From positions 34,500 through 98,499 of the forward strand of contig CAAETD010000025.1 of NCBI GenBank assembly GCA_900758885.1: a DNA stretch of 64,000 nt, given 5' to 3'. Position 1 is the first letter of the stretch. Every line of letters starts with the position of its first letter. Below the pieces are notes generated by a model. It had not been told where the DNA came from. It worked only from the letters and a program-made list of their open reading frames with translations, and did not search any database. A program made the position numbers and the translations under genes. Source of the stretch: an uncultured Collinsella sp. GTDB lineage: Bacteria; Actinomycetota; Coriobacteriia; Coriobacteriales; Coriobacteriaceae. This document shows positions 35,489 through 43,540 of the stretch, one piece after another.

Positions 35489-37558
35489 CTATCGAACCGA
35501 AGAATCGCCCGAGGCCGAAGAGGTATCGGGCTCGTCATAAATCACACCGAGCACGTCGCGCACGACATGCATCGCGGTATCTGAGCCGCCGCCGCCCTGC
35601 TCCAGGACGGTAGCGATGACATACTTGGGGTCATCGGCCGGTGCATAGGCGCAGAACCACGCGTATTCGTCCTCACCGCTTTTCTCGCCCGTGCCCGACT
35701 TGCCGTATACCTGCGGCGTCAGGGTGCCAAAGTGAGCCGCCAGGGACGTCGATGCCGTGTAAATCACGTCGTGCATGCCGTTGCGCACAAGAGCCAAATC
35801 CGAATCGCTGTTGATCTTGGCCTCCAGGCGCTTCTTCTTGCCCTTGCCGTTGTATTTATAGGCATCGCCGTCGCCATCGCGCGACACGGCAGACAAAAAC
35901 ACGTGAGGCACGTACTGTTTGCCGCCGTTGGCAAGACCCATATAGGCACACGCCATCTGCAGGGGCGTCACCAGAATGTCACCCTGACCGATGGCAATGT
36001 TGGTCATATCGCCGGCATTCCACTTGCGGTCCTCGGCAGAGGCGTCGGTGAAGTACGACTCTTTCCACTCGGCATCGGGAATACGGCCCGCGCCCTCACT
36101 CGGCAGATCGATACCGCAGGTCTTGCCTAGACCCCAGCGACGAAAGACCTCCTGCAGGCCCTCGGAATGTTTCTCGTCATAAAAGAACGCCTTGCCCATG
36201 TCGTAGAAGACAGGGTCGCACGAGTTGGCGATTCCCGACTGCAGCGTCATGGTGCCGTGGCCGGAATGCAGCCAGCAGTACTTGCCCCACGACTTGCCCA
36301 GACCCGTCCAATAACCCGTGCAGTTGGTCGTCTGCCCCGACGTGTAGGTTCCAAACTCAAGACCGGCCAGCGCCGAGAGCGGCTTGATGGTTGAGGCCGA
36401 CATGTACTGTCCGCTAATGGCGCGGTTGAGCAGCGGGTGCGAACCCTTGTCATCATTGAGCTCGGTCCACACGTCATTTGAGACGCCGCCAATAAAGACG
36501 GACGGATCGAACTTGGGCTGGCTCGCCATGCCCAGGATCTCGCCATTGTTGGGATCGAGACACACTACAGCGCCGTTGCCGGCATTGCTGTAGCCAGTGG
36601 TCTTGGCAAGCTCGATAGCGCTCGCCAGCGCCGTCTCGCAGGCCTGCTGGATCTTAAGGTCGAGCGTGAGCTTAATGTCGGAGCCGGCCTTCGCGGGCAC
36701 GGCGCCGGCCTGACCGGTCACATTGCCCGAGGCATCGACCTTGACGGTCTGCTCGCCACGAATACCCTGCAGCAGGTTTTCGTAGTAGCTCTCAACGCCC
36801 GCCTGGCCTACGATATCGCCCGACTGGTACGTAATCTTGCCAGCAGAAGCATCTTCATCGCCAGAGGTTTTCTTATTCTGGGCCTCGAGCTGCTCGGAGG
36901 TAATGGTGCCGGTATAGCCCAAGATATGGCATGCCGTCTCGCCATATGGATACTGGCGCTCGGTACGCTCGGCAATCTTGACGCCCGGGAACTCGCCGGC
37001 ATGCTCCTGAATATAGGCAACCGTGGAGCGACGGACGTCCGTCGCGATGGTATGTAGGCTCTGGGCGCCCTCTGTATTGTCCTGAATATTGCGAAGGACC
37101 GCCACGTAAGGCATTCCAAGCACGTTGGCAAGATGGCGAACCAGAACCTCATCCTCGGCAAGGTCGCGGTAGGCCACGACAGCCAGTGAGGGACGGTTCT
37201 GGACAAGCGCCACGCCATTGCGGTCGAGGATGCGACCGCGCACAGCGGGTGTTGTAACGGTGCGAGTCTGATTACTATTGGCCTGCTTCTCGTAATAGTC
37301 CGACGAGACCATCTGCATGCCCCACAGCTTGACGGCAAGCGCCGCAAACATCGCGCCCACACCCGTGGTGAGGATGGAAAAGCGGCCCTTGAAGGCGGTC
37401 GCCGCGGTATTGCCCTCGCCCTCGGTGGCGCGCGGGGCCGTTCCATGCTGCGTATCGTAGGTAAAACGGGAATCGCCGCGACGCATGATGACCAGCGCGA
37501 CCACGATGGCCACAACCAGCACGATACCGGCGATAATAACCGTCAACTGGGAAGACAT
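35489..37558 (-). CDS. mrdA: Penicillin-binding protein 2 (class B transpeptidase)
   Basis: Transpeptidase for rod elongation, partner of RodA. The dimerisation domain starts RGRILDRNGVALVQNRPSLA near residue 107. The transpeptidase has the catalytic SxxK motif STIK at residues 389-392, an SCDP-like SxN motif (ANSCDPVFYD), and KSGTGEKSG near residue 620. Two hydrophobic helices precede the periplasmic part (about 6-25 and 60-80), whereas usual PBP2 has one. Length is 689 aa. It lies between mreD and rodA in the standard mre order. Confidence 0.94.
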   Translation of the reverse strand: MSSQLTVIIAGIVLVVAIVVALVIMRRGDSRFTYDTQHGTAPRATEGEGNTAATAFKGRFSILTTGVGAMFAALAVKLWGMQMVSSDYYEKQANSNQTRTVTTPAVRGRILDRNGVALVQNRPSLAVVAYRDLAEDEVLVRHLANVLGMPYVAVLRNIQDNTEGAQSLHTIATDVRRSTVAYIQEHAGEFPGVKIAERTERQYPYGETACHILGYTGTITSEQLEAQNKKTSGDEDASAGKITYQSGDIVGQAGVESYYENLLQGIRGEQTVKVDASGNVTGQAGAVPAKAGSDIKLTLDLKIQQACETALASAIELAKTTGYSNAGNGAVVCLDPNNGEILGMASQPKFDPSVFIGGVSNDVWTELNDDKGSHPLLNRAISGQYMSASTIKPLSALAGLEFGTYTSGQTTNCTGYWTGLGKSWGKYCWLHSGHGTMTLQSGIANSCDPVFYDMGKAFFYDEKHSEGLQEVFRRWGLGKTCGIDLPSEGAGRIPDAEWKESYFTDASAEDRKWNAGDMTNIAIGQGDILVTPLQMACAYMGLANGGKQYVPHVFLSAVSRDGDGDAYKYNGKGKKKRLEAKINSDSDLALVRNGMHDVIYTASTSLAAHFGTLTPQVYGKSGTGEKSGEDEYAWFCAYAPADDPKYVIATVLEQGGGGSDTAMHVVRDVLGVIYDEPDTSSASGDSSVR

Positions 37559-37571
37559 CTACGGGCCTCCC

Positions 37572-38144
37572 CTATTTGAGCTTGCGGGTCTTGGGCTTAA
37601 AGCGCATACCCGCCTGGCGTCCGCCACGTGCGGAGAATCCATAGCCGGACTGCGGCATGACGCCGGACATCAAAAACGGAATGGCAACCAGACCCGTCAG
37701 GATCGAGGACGGCAGCGCATGGCCGAAGATCGCCACGACAAAGCTCGTCTCCAAACCCATAAACAGCAAGATGATGCTGTAGATCACATTAATGACGAGC
37801 GCAAAGGCGCCCACAGTGACGCCGCGCGCACTCGGGGTACCGCCCGTCTGACCGACGGCGCTGTGCACCAGGGCAAAAGAACCCACGGTCAGCAGGAGCG
37901 ACATAACGCCCACCGGCACGGCAGCGGACAGGTCATAAAACAAGCCGCTGCAAAAACCGCACACGACGGCACGGGTCGGGTCGCCCGAGAACACGCTTAG
38001 GCACACCAGGATAATCATGAAGTTGACGCGACCTCCCGCAATGGAGATCTGCGGTGCCAGGCCTGCCTGCAGCAGCACACACACAATGGCGGCGATTACA
38101 AACGTGCGGGAGCTCATCCCCTGCTCGTGTAGATCCATGGACAT
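37572..38144 (-). CDS. mreD: Rod-shape-determining protein MreD
   Basis: Polytopic membrane protein of the elongasome. The 190-aa product has about five hydrophobic helices (VIAAIVCVLLQAGLAPQI, INFMII-like VNFMIILVCLSVF, AVPVGVMSLLLTVGSFALV and others) and a basic C-terminal tail. Sequence conservation in this family is low; position between mreC and the class B PBP gene is the main evidence. Confidence 0.85.
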   Translation of the reverse strand: MSMDLHEQGMSSRTFVIAAIVCVLLQAGLAPQISIAGGRVNFMIILVCLSVFSGDPTRAVVCGFCSGLFYDLSAAVPVGVMSLLLTVGSFALVHSAVGQTGGTPSARGVTVGAFALVINVIYSIILLFMGLETSFVVAIFGHALPSSILTGLVAIPFLMSGVMPQSGYGFSARGGRQAGMRFKPKTRKLK

Positions 38145-38149
38145 GCCCC

Positions 38150-39148
38150 CTATTCGCTCGAGCCAGAATCGGTCGTCTCGGACGTGTCGGAACTGTCATC
38201 CGAGCTCTCGTCCTTCGTCTTGGTCGCAGCATCGCGCGACGTTCCCTGCGGCGTGCTGTTGGCCGTGCTCACGTCCTCATCCGAGGCCGACTGTTCGTCG
38301 GTCAGCGAGGTGATGACCAGCACTTCCTCGTTGTTCTCGGCCGTGGTCTGAGCGCGCACCACAATGGTGTAGTACACGTCGTTTGCGGATTTCTCAACCG
38401 ACGAGACGGTGCCGAGCGGAAGGCCCTTGGGGAACACGCCACCGATGCCAGAGGTCACGATGATATCGCCAACCTTAACGTCGGAGTCGACGCTCACGTA
38501 CTCAAGACGCAGCGTGCCGTCAGCCTGACCCTGCAGCATGCCCTGGGCGCGCGTGTCCTGTACCATGGCGGACACACCCGAGTTCTCGTCGCCAATAAGG
38601 CGCACGGTAGAGGTCTTGGCCGATACCTCGATAATCTGACCGATAACACCGGCAGAACTCGTCACGGGCATGTTGATGGTAAGGCCGTCGGCAGAGCCCT
38701 TGTCGATGGTTACGGTCGAGGTCCAGGCATCGCCCGAGGCACCAACGATACGAGCAGCGGTCGATTTGAGGTTGTAGGTCGACTGCAGGCCGACCAGCCC
38801 CTCCAGACGCTCGGCGGTCTTTTGAGCCTCGGAGAGCTCAGCAACCTTAGAGGTCAGCTCCTCGTTTTGCTTCTTAAGCTCGTCAAGCGTGTCCTGCGAC
38901 GCCGTAAGGTTAGAGAACACGTTGCCGATCGCATTGAAGGGGGCCGCCACAGCCGAGCCCACAAAGCGCACCGGCGAGGTAATCGTCGTCACGCCCGAAC
39001 GCACGGCATGAATCGGTCCTGCCTCGCCCTCGCGGATGTAAAACGTGAGCAGCAACACCGAAATCAGGCTGAAAACAATCAACGGGCGCATACCCGTTGA
39101 TTGTCGCTTGGTATTCAGATTTGTGGAGAAACCCGAAGATCGTGCCAA
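38150..39148 (-). CDS. mreC: Rod-shape-determining protein MreC
   Basis: Periplasmic scaffold that activates PBP2. One N-terminal membrane helix (PLIVFSLISVLLLTFYI) is followed by a coiled coil around residues 85-120 (DTLDELKKQNEELTSKVAEL) and the beta-domain with RIVGASGDAWTSTVTIDKGS and GDIIVTSGIGGVFPKGLPLG. The C-terminal 55 residues are Ser/Asp/Glu-rich and look disordered. The start is TTG at 39148 behind AAAGGTGGA, giving 332 aa. Confidence 0.93.
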   Translation of the reverse strand: MARSSGFSTNLNTKRQSTGMRPLIVFSLISVLLLTFYIREGEAGPIHAVRSGVTTITSPVRFVGSAVAAPFNAIGNVFSNLTASQDTLDELKKQNEELTSKVAELSEAQKTAERLEGLVGLQSTYNLKSTAARIVGASGDAWTSTVTIDKGSADGLTINMPVTSSAGVIGQIIEVSAKTSTVRLIGDENSGVSAMVQDTRAQGMLQGQADGTLRLEYVSVDSDVKVGDIIVTSGIGGVFPKGLPLGTVSSVEKSANDVYYTIVVRAQTTAENNEEVLVITSLTDEQSASDEDVSTANSTPQGTSRDAATKTKDESSDDSSDTSETTDSGSSE

Positions 39149-39169
39149 ATGGAATCCACCTTTTGGAAA

Positions 39170-40213
39170 TTAAGCATTGGTCTGGACGAAGCCGCCATCA
39201 AACGCATTGGCCTCGAGCACGCGGGCACAGCCGTTAACGACGTTATCGAGCGCCGTGGGGCTGACGTTGACCGAAACACCGGTCTCATCGCGCAGGCGCA
39301 CGTCGAGACCGCGCAGCAGCGCGCCGCCACCAGTCAGCAAAATGCCGTAGTACATAAGGTCCGAGGCAAGATCGGGAGGCGTAGCGTCGAGTGCGTCCTT
39401 GACGGCCTTGGCCATCTCGTCGAGCGGCTTGTTGAGCGCGCGACGAATCTCCTCGCTCTCGATGCGCACGGTCTTGGGCAGACCGGTGATCACGTCGCGG
39501 CCGTTGACCTCGACGTCGAGCTCGTCCTTGAGCGGCACGGCGGAGCCGACCTTGATCTTGATGTCCTCTGCCGTACGCTCGCCGATGGCCAGGTTGTAGG
39601 CATCACGAACGTGCGTGAGGATGGCCTGATCGAACTCGTCGCCGGCAATACGGATGGACTGCGAGACGACGATGCCACCCATAGCGATAACGGCAACCTC
39701 GGTGGTACCGCCACCGATGTCGATGACCATGGAGCCGGTGGGTTCCTCGACGGGCAGGTCGGCGCCGATAGCGGCAGCCATGGGCTCCTCGATCAGGTAG
39801 GCCTGGCGGGCGCCGGCCTGGATCGTGGCCTCAAAGACGGCACGCTTCTCGACCGACGTGACACCGGAGGGAACGCAGACGACAACGCGCGGACGCGGGG
39901 TCCACGGATAGCGCTTCTCAGACGCCTTGTCGATAAAGTAACGGAGCATGGCCTCGGTAACATCGAAGTCGGCGATGACGCCGTCCTTCAGGGGACGAAC
40001 GGCCACGATGTTGCCGGGCGTACGGCCGAGCATGCGCTTTGCCTCGATACCGACCGCGAGGATGCGCTCGTCGTTCTTGTCGATGGCGACAACAGAGGGC
40101 TCGCGAATGACGATGCCCTTGCCACGCACGGAGACAAGCGTATTTGCGGTGCCGAGGTCGATGGCAAGATCGCCCGCATAGCTACCGAAGAACATATCCA
40201 TCAAAGAAAACAA
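39170..40213 (-). CDS. mreB: Rod-shape-determining protein MreB
   Basis: Actin-like filament protein that orients lateral wall synthesis. The phosphate-1 loop AIDLGTANTLV, RTPGNIVAVRPLKDGVIADF, phosphate-2 VIDIGGGTTEVAVI and the C-terminal GILLTGGGALLRGLD are all present, in 347 aa. The start is TTG at 40213 with AGGAG five bases upstream. It opens the mreBCD-mrdA-rodA operon. Confidence 0.97.
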   Translation of the reverse strand: MFSLMDMFFGSYAGDLAIDLGTANTLVSVRGKGIVIREPSVVAIDKNDERILAVGIEAKRMLGRTPGNIVAVRPLKDGVIADFDVTEAMLRYFIDKASEKRYPWTPRPRVVVCVPSGVTSVEKRAVFEATIQAGARQAYLIEEPMAAAIGADLPVEEPTGSMVIDIGGGTTEVAVIAMGGIVVSQSIRIAGDEFDQAILTHVRDAYNLAIGERTAEDIKIKVGSAVPLKDELDVEVNGRDVITGLPKTVRIESEEIRRALNKPLDEMAKAVKDALDATPPDLASDLMYYGILLTGGGALLRGLDVRLRDETGVSVNVSPTALDNVVNGCARVLEANAFDGGFVQTNA

Positions 40214-40273
40214 CGCAACTCCTGATGTGTTGGATGATTGCTGGAAAACTACTAGCTCATCATACTAGCGCAA

Positions 40274-40306
40274 GCCCGGCACCTCACTTGCGGTGAAGCG
40301 CCGGGC
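40274..40306 (-). terminator. Strong stem-loop between the TPR gene and mreB
   Basis: A 14-bp near-perfect stem (GCCCGGC / GCCGGGC at 40274-40280 and 40300-40306, continuing inward with G-T pairs) closes a five-base loop. There is no T-tract on either side, so it may be a terminator of the upstream genes or an mreB leader element. Confidence 0.45.
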
Positions 40307-40328
40307 AAAGCTAAATCCCATAAGGTCA

Positions 40329-41633
40329 CTACTGGTTGTCAGCAGCCGAGAAATCCATATCGAGCGAGGAAACGGCCCAGCCGATATGGTTATCGGAGCG
40401 CACGAATTTGACGGTGTACTCCTGCTCGCCGCCCTTGGACAGCGATGCCTTCACCTTGGCGGTCGTCTCGGTCATGGACTGATCCATGCCCTCGACGGAC
40501 ACGGTGGCACCCTGCGGAATCGAGGAGATGATCATCGACTTGGCGTCCTCGGACAGGCTCGAGGCCAGGCAAGACTCGGCCTTTGCGGTGTCACCGTCGC
40601 CGGCAGCCTGGAACAGATCGGTGATAACCGACTCCTGCGAGGGGAAGCCAAAGCCGCGCGTGTAGGCAAAGCCCAGACCGCCCGCAGCAATCAAGATGAG
40701 CAGAAGCAGCACGATGAAGACTTTGAGACCCGTGTGGCGATGGCGACGACGGACCTTGGCCTGCTTACGATCCTGACGGTCCTGCTGGACCATCTCGGAC
40801 TCGGACAGCGTAAAGAAGCCGGTGTCCGAGGGATCGGGCATAAACTGACCGGTCGCGCCCGTAGGATCGAGCGGATCGACGGCAGGAGCGTCCATCGCGG
40901 GCGCCGGAGCCGTGGCCATAGCCGTCTGGGCAGACAGCGCGGCAAGCGAATCGTGCACGCGGGCAAGCTCATCGGCCTGCTCGGAGGTGAGCTGGTAGAT
41001 GCCATCGGCAGTAGCGGCGTTAAAGGCGTCGAGTGCGTCGGAGGGGCGGCCGGCGGCAGAAAGTGCCTGACCCATGCCGGCGTTGAGCGCACGCGTGTCG
41101 TCGCGGGGGCCGGCAAAGTCGATAGCCGTGCGGTAGGTCTCCACGGCATCCGCCGGACGGCCGAGCTTAATGAAGCAACGACCAAGCTCGCCCAGTGCGG
41201 CGGCAGGAGCCGGATTGGCGCCGTCGATGGCAGCCTGACGGAAGGCGGTTCCCGCGTTGGCATAGTCGCCCGACTGGAACAGCGCATTGCCCAGGCCGAG
41301 ATAGGCCTTGAACGGCGTGGCATAGGAAGCATCCTGCGTAGCGGCAGAGAACGCCTGAGCGGCCGTCGTGTAGTCGCCCACGGCCGCGAGTGCCTTGCCG
41401 CGGTTGGTGAGCAGCGCGCCGCGCTTGCCGTAGGTGCCGTCATTGAGGGCAGCGGCGTAGGCCTCGGCGGCCTCGGCATACATGCCCAGGTGCATCAAGG
41501 CGTTGCCACGAAGGTGATCGGCCTCGCCCATAATCTCATCGGGAGTTTTTGCCGCCCCAAGCATCTGGGCTGCAGCGGAAAAATCACCCGCGCGGTAAGC
41601 GGCGCGGCCCTGTTGGATCAGCTGGCTATTCAA
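40329..41633 (-). CDS. TPR-repeat membrane-anchored protein
   Basis: I do not recognise a specific function. Residues 5-240 form at least six tetratricopeptide-like helical pairs (for example LIQQGRAAYRAGDFSAAAQM, GNALFQSGDYANAGTAFRQA, LGRCFIKLGRPADAVETYRT). A linker with basic residues (DRQDRKQAKVRRRHRH) leads to one membrane helix near residue 320 (VFIVLLLLILIAAGGLGFAY). A C-terminal domain of about 105 residues resembles DUF4878/lumazine-type folds (ESVITDLFQAAGDGDTAKAE). The topology suggests cytoplasmic TPRs and an outside domain. It follows the cyclophilin gene by 11 bases. Confidence 0.8.
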   Translation of the reverse strand: MNSQLIQQGRAAYRAGDFSAAAQMLGAAKTPDEIMGEADHLRGNALMHLGMYAEAAEAYAAALNDGTYGKRGALLTNRGKALAAVGDYTTAAQAFSAATQDASYATPFKAYLGLGNALFQSGDYANAGTAFRQAAIDGANPAPAAALGELGRCFIKLGRPADAVETYRTAIDFAGPRDDTRALNAGMGQALSAAGRPSDALDAFNAATADGIYQLTSEQADELARVHDSLAALSAQTAMATAPAPAMDAPAVDPLDPTGATGQFMPDPSDTGFFTLSESEMVQQDRQDRKQAKVRRRHRHTGLKVFIVLLLLILIAAGGLGFAYTRGFGFPSQESVITDLFQAAGDGDTAKAESCLASSLSEDAKSMIISSIPQGATVSVEGMDQSMTETTAKVKASLSKGGEQEYTVKFVRSDNHIGWAVSSLDMDFSAADNQ

Positions 41634-41644
41634 GGAAGTCCCCT

Positions 41645-42187
41645 TTACTCGTGAACGATCTCGACATGGACGATCTCGTCGCCGGCACGCAGCTGCGAAA
41701 TCACATCGAGACCCTCGACCGTGGTACCAAAGACGGTGTAACCGGAATCGAGGTTATGCTGGGCACCCAGGCAGAAGTAGAACTGCGAACCCGCGGAATC
41801 GGGGTCCATGGAGCGTGCCATGGCAAGGGCACCATCGACATGGCTGTTGCGCGGATTGGTGGCAAACTCGCCCTTGATGCAGTAGCCGGGACCACCGGTA
41901 CCGGGCATGCCGTCAGGGCCCTCAAGACCGGCAGCGACGTCGGCGCCGGACATATCGCGGGTATTGGGGTCGCCGCCCTGAATGACAAAGCCGGGCACAT
42001 AGCGATGGAACTTAAGGCCATCATAGAAACCCATCGTGGAAAGCTCGCAGAAGTTCGCGACATGAATGGGAGCGCCCTCACCGTCAAACTTGACCTTGAT
42101 GGTACCCTTCGACGTCTCGATAACGGCGCACTCGTCGCCGGCAAGCTGATACTCGGGCGTGTAGAGCTCTTTCTTAAAACCAAACAT
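41645..42187 (-). CDS. Cyclophilin-type peptidyl-prolyl cis-trans isomerase
   Basis: Speeds proline isomerisation during folding. The 180-aa protein has the cyclophilin motifs GLKFHRYVPGFVIQGGDP, ALAMARSMDPDSAGSQFYFC and YTVFGTTVEGLDVI. The active-site Arg/Phe/Met/Gln positions are present (HRYVPGFVIQGGD; AMARS; SQFYF). No signal peptide is visible, so it is cytoplasmic. It has its own promoter upstream. Confidence 0.93.
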   Translation of the reverse strand: MFGFKKELYTPEYQLAGDECAVIETSKGTIKVKFDGEGAPIHVANFCELSTMGFYDGLKFHRYVPGFVIQGGDPNTRDMSGADVAAGLEGPDGMPGTGGPGYCIKGEFATNPRNSHVDGALAMARSMDPDSAGSQFYFCLGAQHNLDSGYTVFGTTVEGLDVISQLRAGDEIVHVEIVHE

Positions 42188-42226
42188 GTGGTTCCTTCCT
42201 CGTGCGTTTAAAGCATATTTGTACGA

Positions 42227-42256
42227 ATTGTAGCAATAAGCATGCGCTTACATCAA
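42227..42256 (-). promoter_or_regulatory. Promoter of the cyclophilin-TPR gene pair
   Basis: TTGATG (42251-42256), 18 bases, TACAAT (42227-42232) on the minus strand, about 40 bases upstream of the cyclophilin ATG. Confidence 0.65.
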
Positions 42257-42294
42257 TTGCGCACGTAGGTTATGCCGACTATGGCGAACTAATT

Positions 42295-43437
42295 TTAGGA
42301 ACGCTGCTGCGGCTTCCAGGAACCCACATTGGCGTCGTACTGGTTCAGTGCGCTGTTGCCGCCCTGCGCGATGGGCGCCAGGATATCGCTTTGGTGGGAA
42401 CTCATCGACTCACCATCGGGAATGGCCAGCGAGATGTCCCAGCTCTGACAGATCACGTCGACACGCTCGTACATCCACTCGGCAAGCTGCTTTAAGTGGG
42501 CGATGTCATCCGCATAGACCGTATCGTCCTGATACTTAAGGTTGTTAAGCTCATCTTGCGTCTTTTTGATCTGGTCGCGCAGGGCGTAGGCACTCTGCGA
42601 CAGCTCCTGACGGGTGGACAGTGGCGTTCGAAGATAGCCATTGTTAAAAGAATCGATGACCTCGCCGATCTGGTCCTCGTCACCGTAGGACACGATGGTC
42701 TGATACAGACCGTCGAGCCTGGTATAGAGCTGATCATCGGTGAGCACAGTTTCTTCCTGGACCACCTCGGCAGAATCGTCCTGCTTGGTATCGTCCTCAG
42801 TCGCCTCGCCCTTTTGGCGCGTGGGGAAGGTCGTCTGCGCGGCCTGGCCAAACTGGTCATAGAAGCCAGGCATGACACCCATGGGATCGGCCGTCACGAA
42901 CCAATACGCACCACCGCACACGACGGCAAGGACCGCGATGACGATGAGCGGCTTGGGGATATGACGCTTGTGCTTGTGATAGGCGTCCTCGTCGGGGTGC
43001 ACCTTGCGCTTGGGTTTTTGAGCATCGTCATGCAGGGAAACGGGCGTGGGAATATCGACCTTGGGGATACCGAAATCCTTATCGAAAGCCGGCAGCACGC
43101 AGGTCTCGTTAGGATCAGCGGCATCCGAAAGCACCGCAGCGGCAGAGGCCGGCGCATGCGGCACCTCGGTATCGATCTGCTCTTGCGTTAGGCGCGGAAA
43201 GCCCGCCGTGCGGCCCGCTGCCAGGTCGGATGCGGCCGCGTCCTCGGAGAGGATACCCGGAGCGGGGCGTCCGCATTTGGGGCACGTACGATCATGCGGA
43301 GAAAGACGGGCACCGCAGCCCTCACAGAACACGAACTCGGTGTGCTCGGGACCATCGCCCGGACCCACATAGGCGTTGCAGTAGGGGCAGAACGAGGCGC
43401 CGTCCTCGATAGTCTTAAGGCAATGCGGGCAGATCAC
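42295..43437 (-). CDS. Double zinc-ribbon membrane protein
   Basis: Function unknown. Two zinc ribbons open the protein: ICPHCLKTIEDGASFCPYC and FCEGCGARL...TCPKCGRPAP, each with paired CxxC. A low-complexity linker follows, then a basic stretch (HKHKRHIPK) and one membrane helix near residue 165 (PLIVIAVLAVVCGGAYWFV). A C-terminal region of about 180 residues with coiled-coil character (QELSQSAYALRDQIKKTQDE) follows. The start is GTG at 43437, chosen because GAGG lies just upstream and the protein then begins MICPHC. An in-frame start ten codons earlier at 43467 is possible. The layout is similar to the neighbouring TPR protein: soluble sensor part, basic patch, one helix, outer domain. Confidence 0.8.
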   Translation of the reverse strand: MICPHCLKTIEDGASFCPYCNAYVGPGDGPEHTEFVFCEGCGARLSPHDRTCPKCGRPAPGILSEDAAASDLAAGRTAGFPRLTQEQIDTEVPHAPASAAAVLSDAADPNETCVLPAFDKDFGIPKVDIPTPVSLHDDAQKPKRKVHPDEDAYHKHKRHIPKPLIVIAVLAVVCGGAYWFVTADPMGVMPGFYDQFGQAAQTTFPTRQKGEATEDDTKQDDSAEVVQEETVLTDDQLYTRLDGLYQTIVSYGDEDQIGEVIDSFNNGYLRTPLSTRQELSQSAYALRDQIKKTQDELNNLKYQDDTVYADDIAHLKQLAEWMYERVDVICQSWDISLAIPDGESMSSHQSDILAPIAQGGNSALNQYDANVGSWKPQQRS

Positions 43438-43540
43438 GGCATCCTCTTTTCGAAGCAATTCAAACAATCGAGGTTAGAGCATAACATCGCCACGGCCCCA
43501 CAGGAACAAGGCACCAATTCAACATCGCCAGGGCGCGTAG

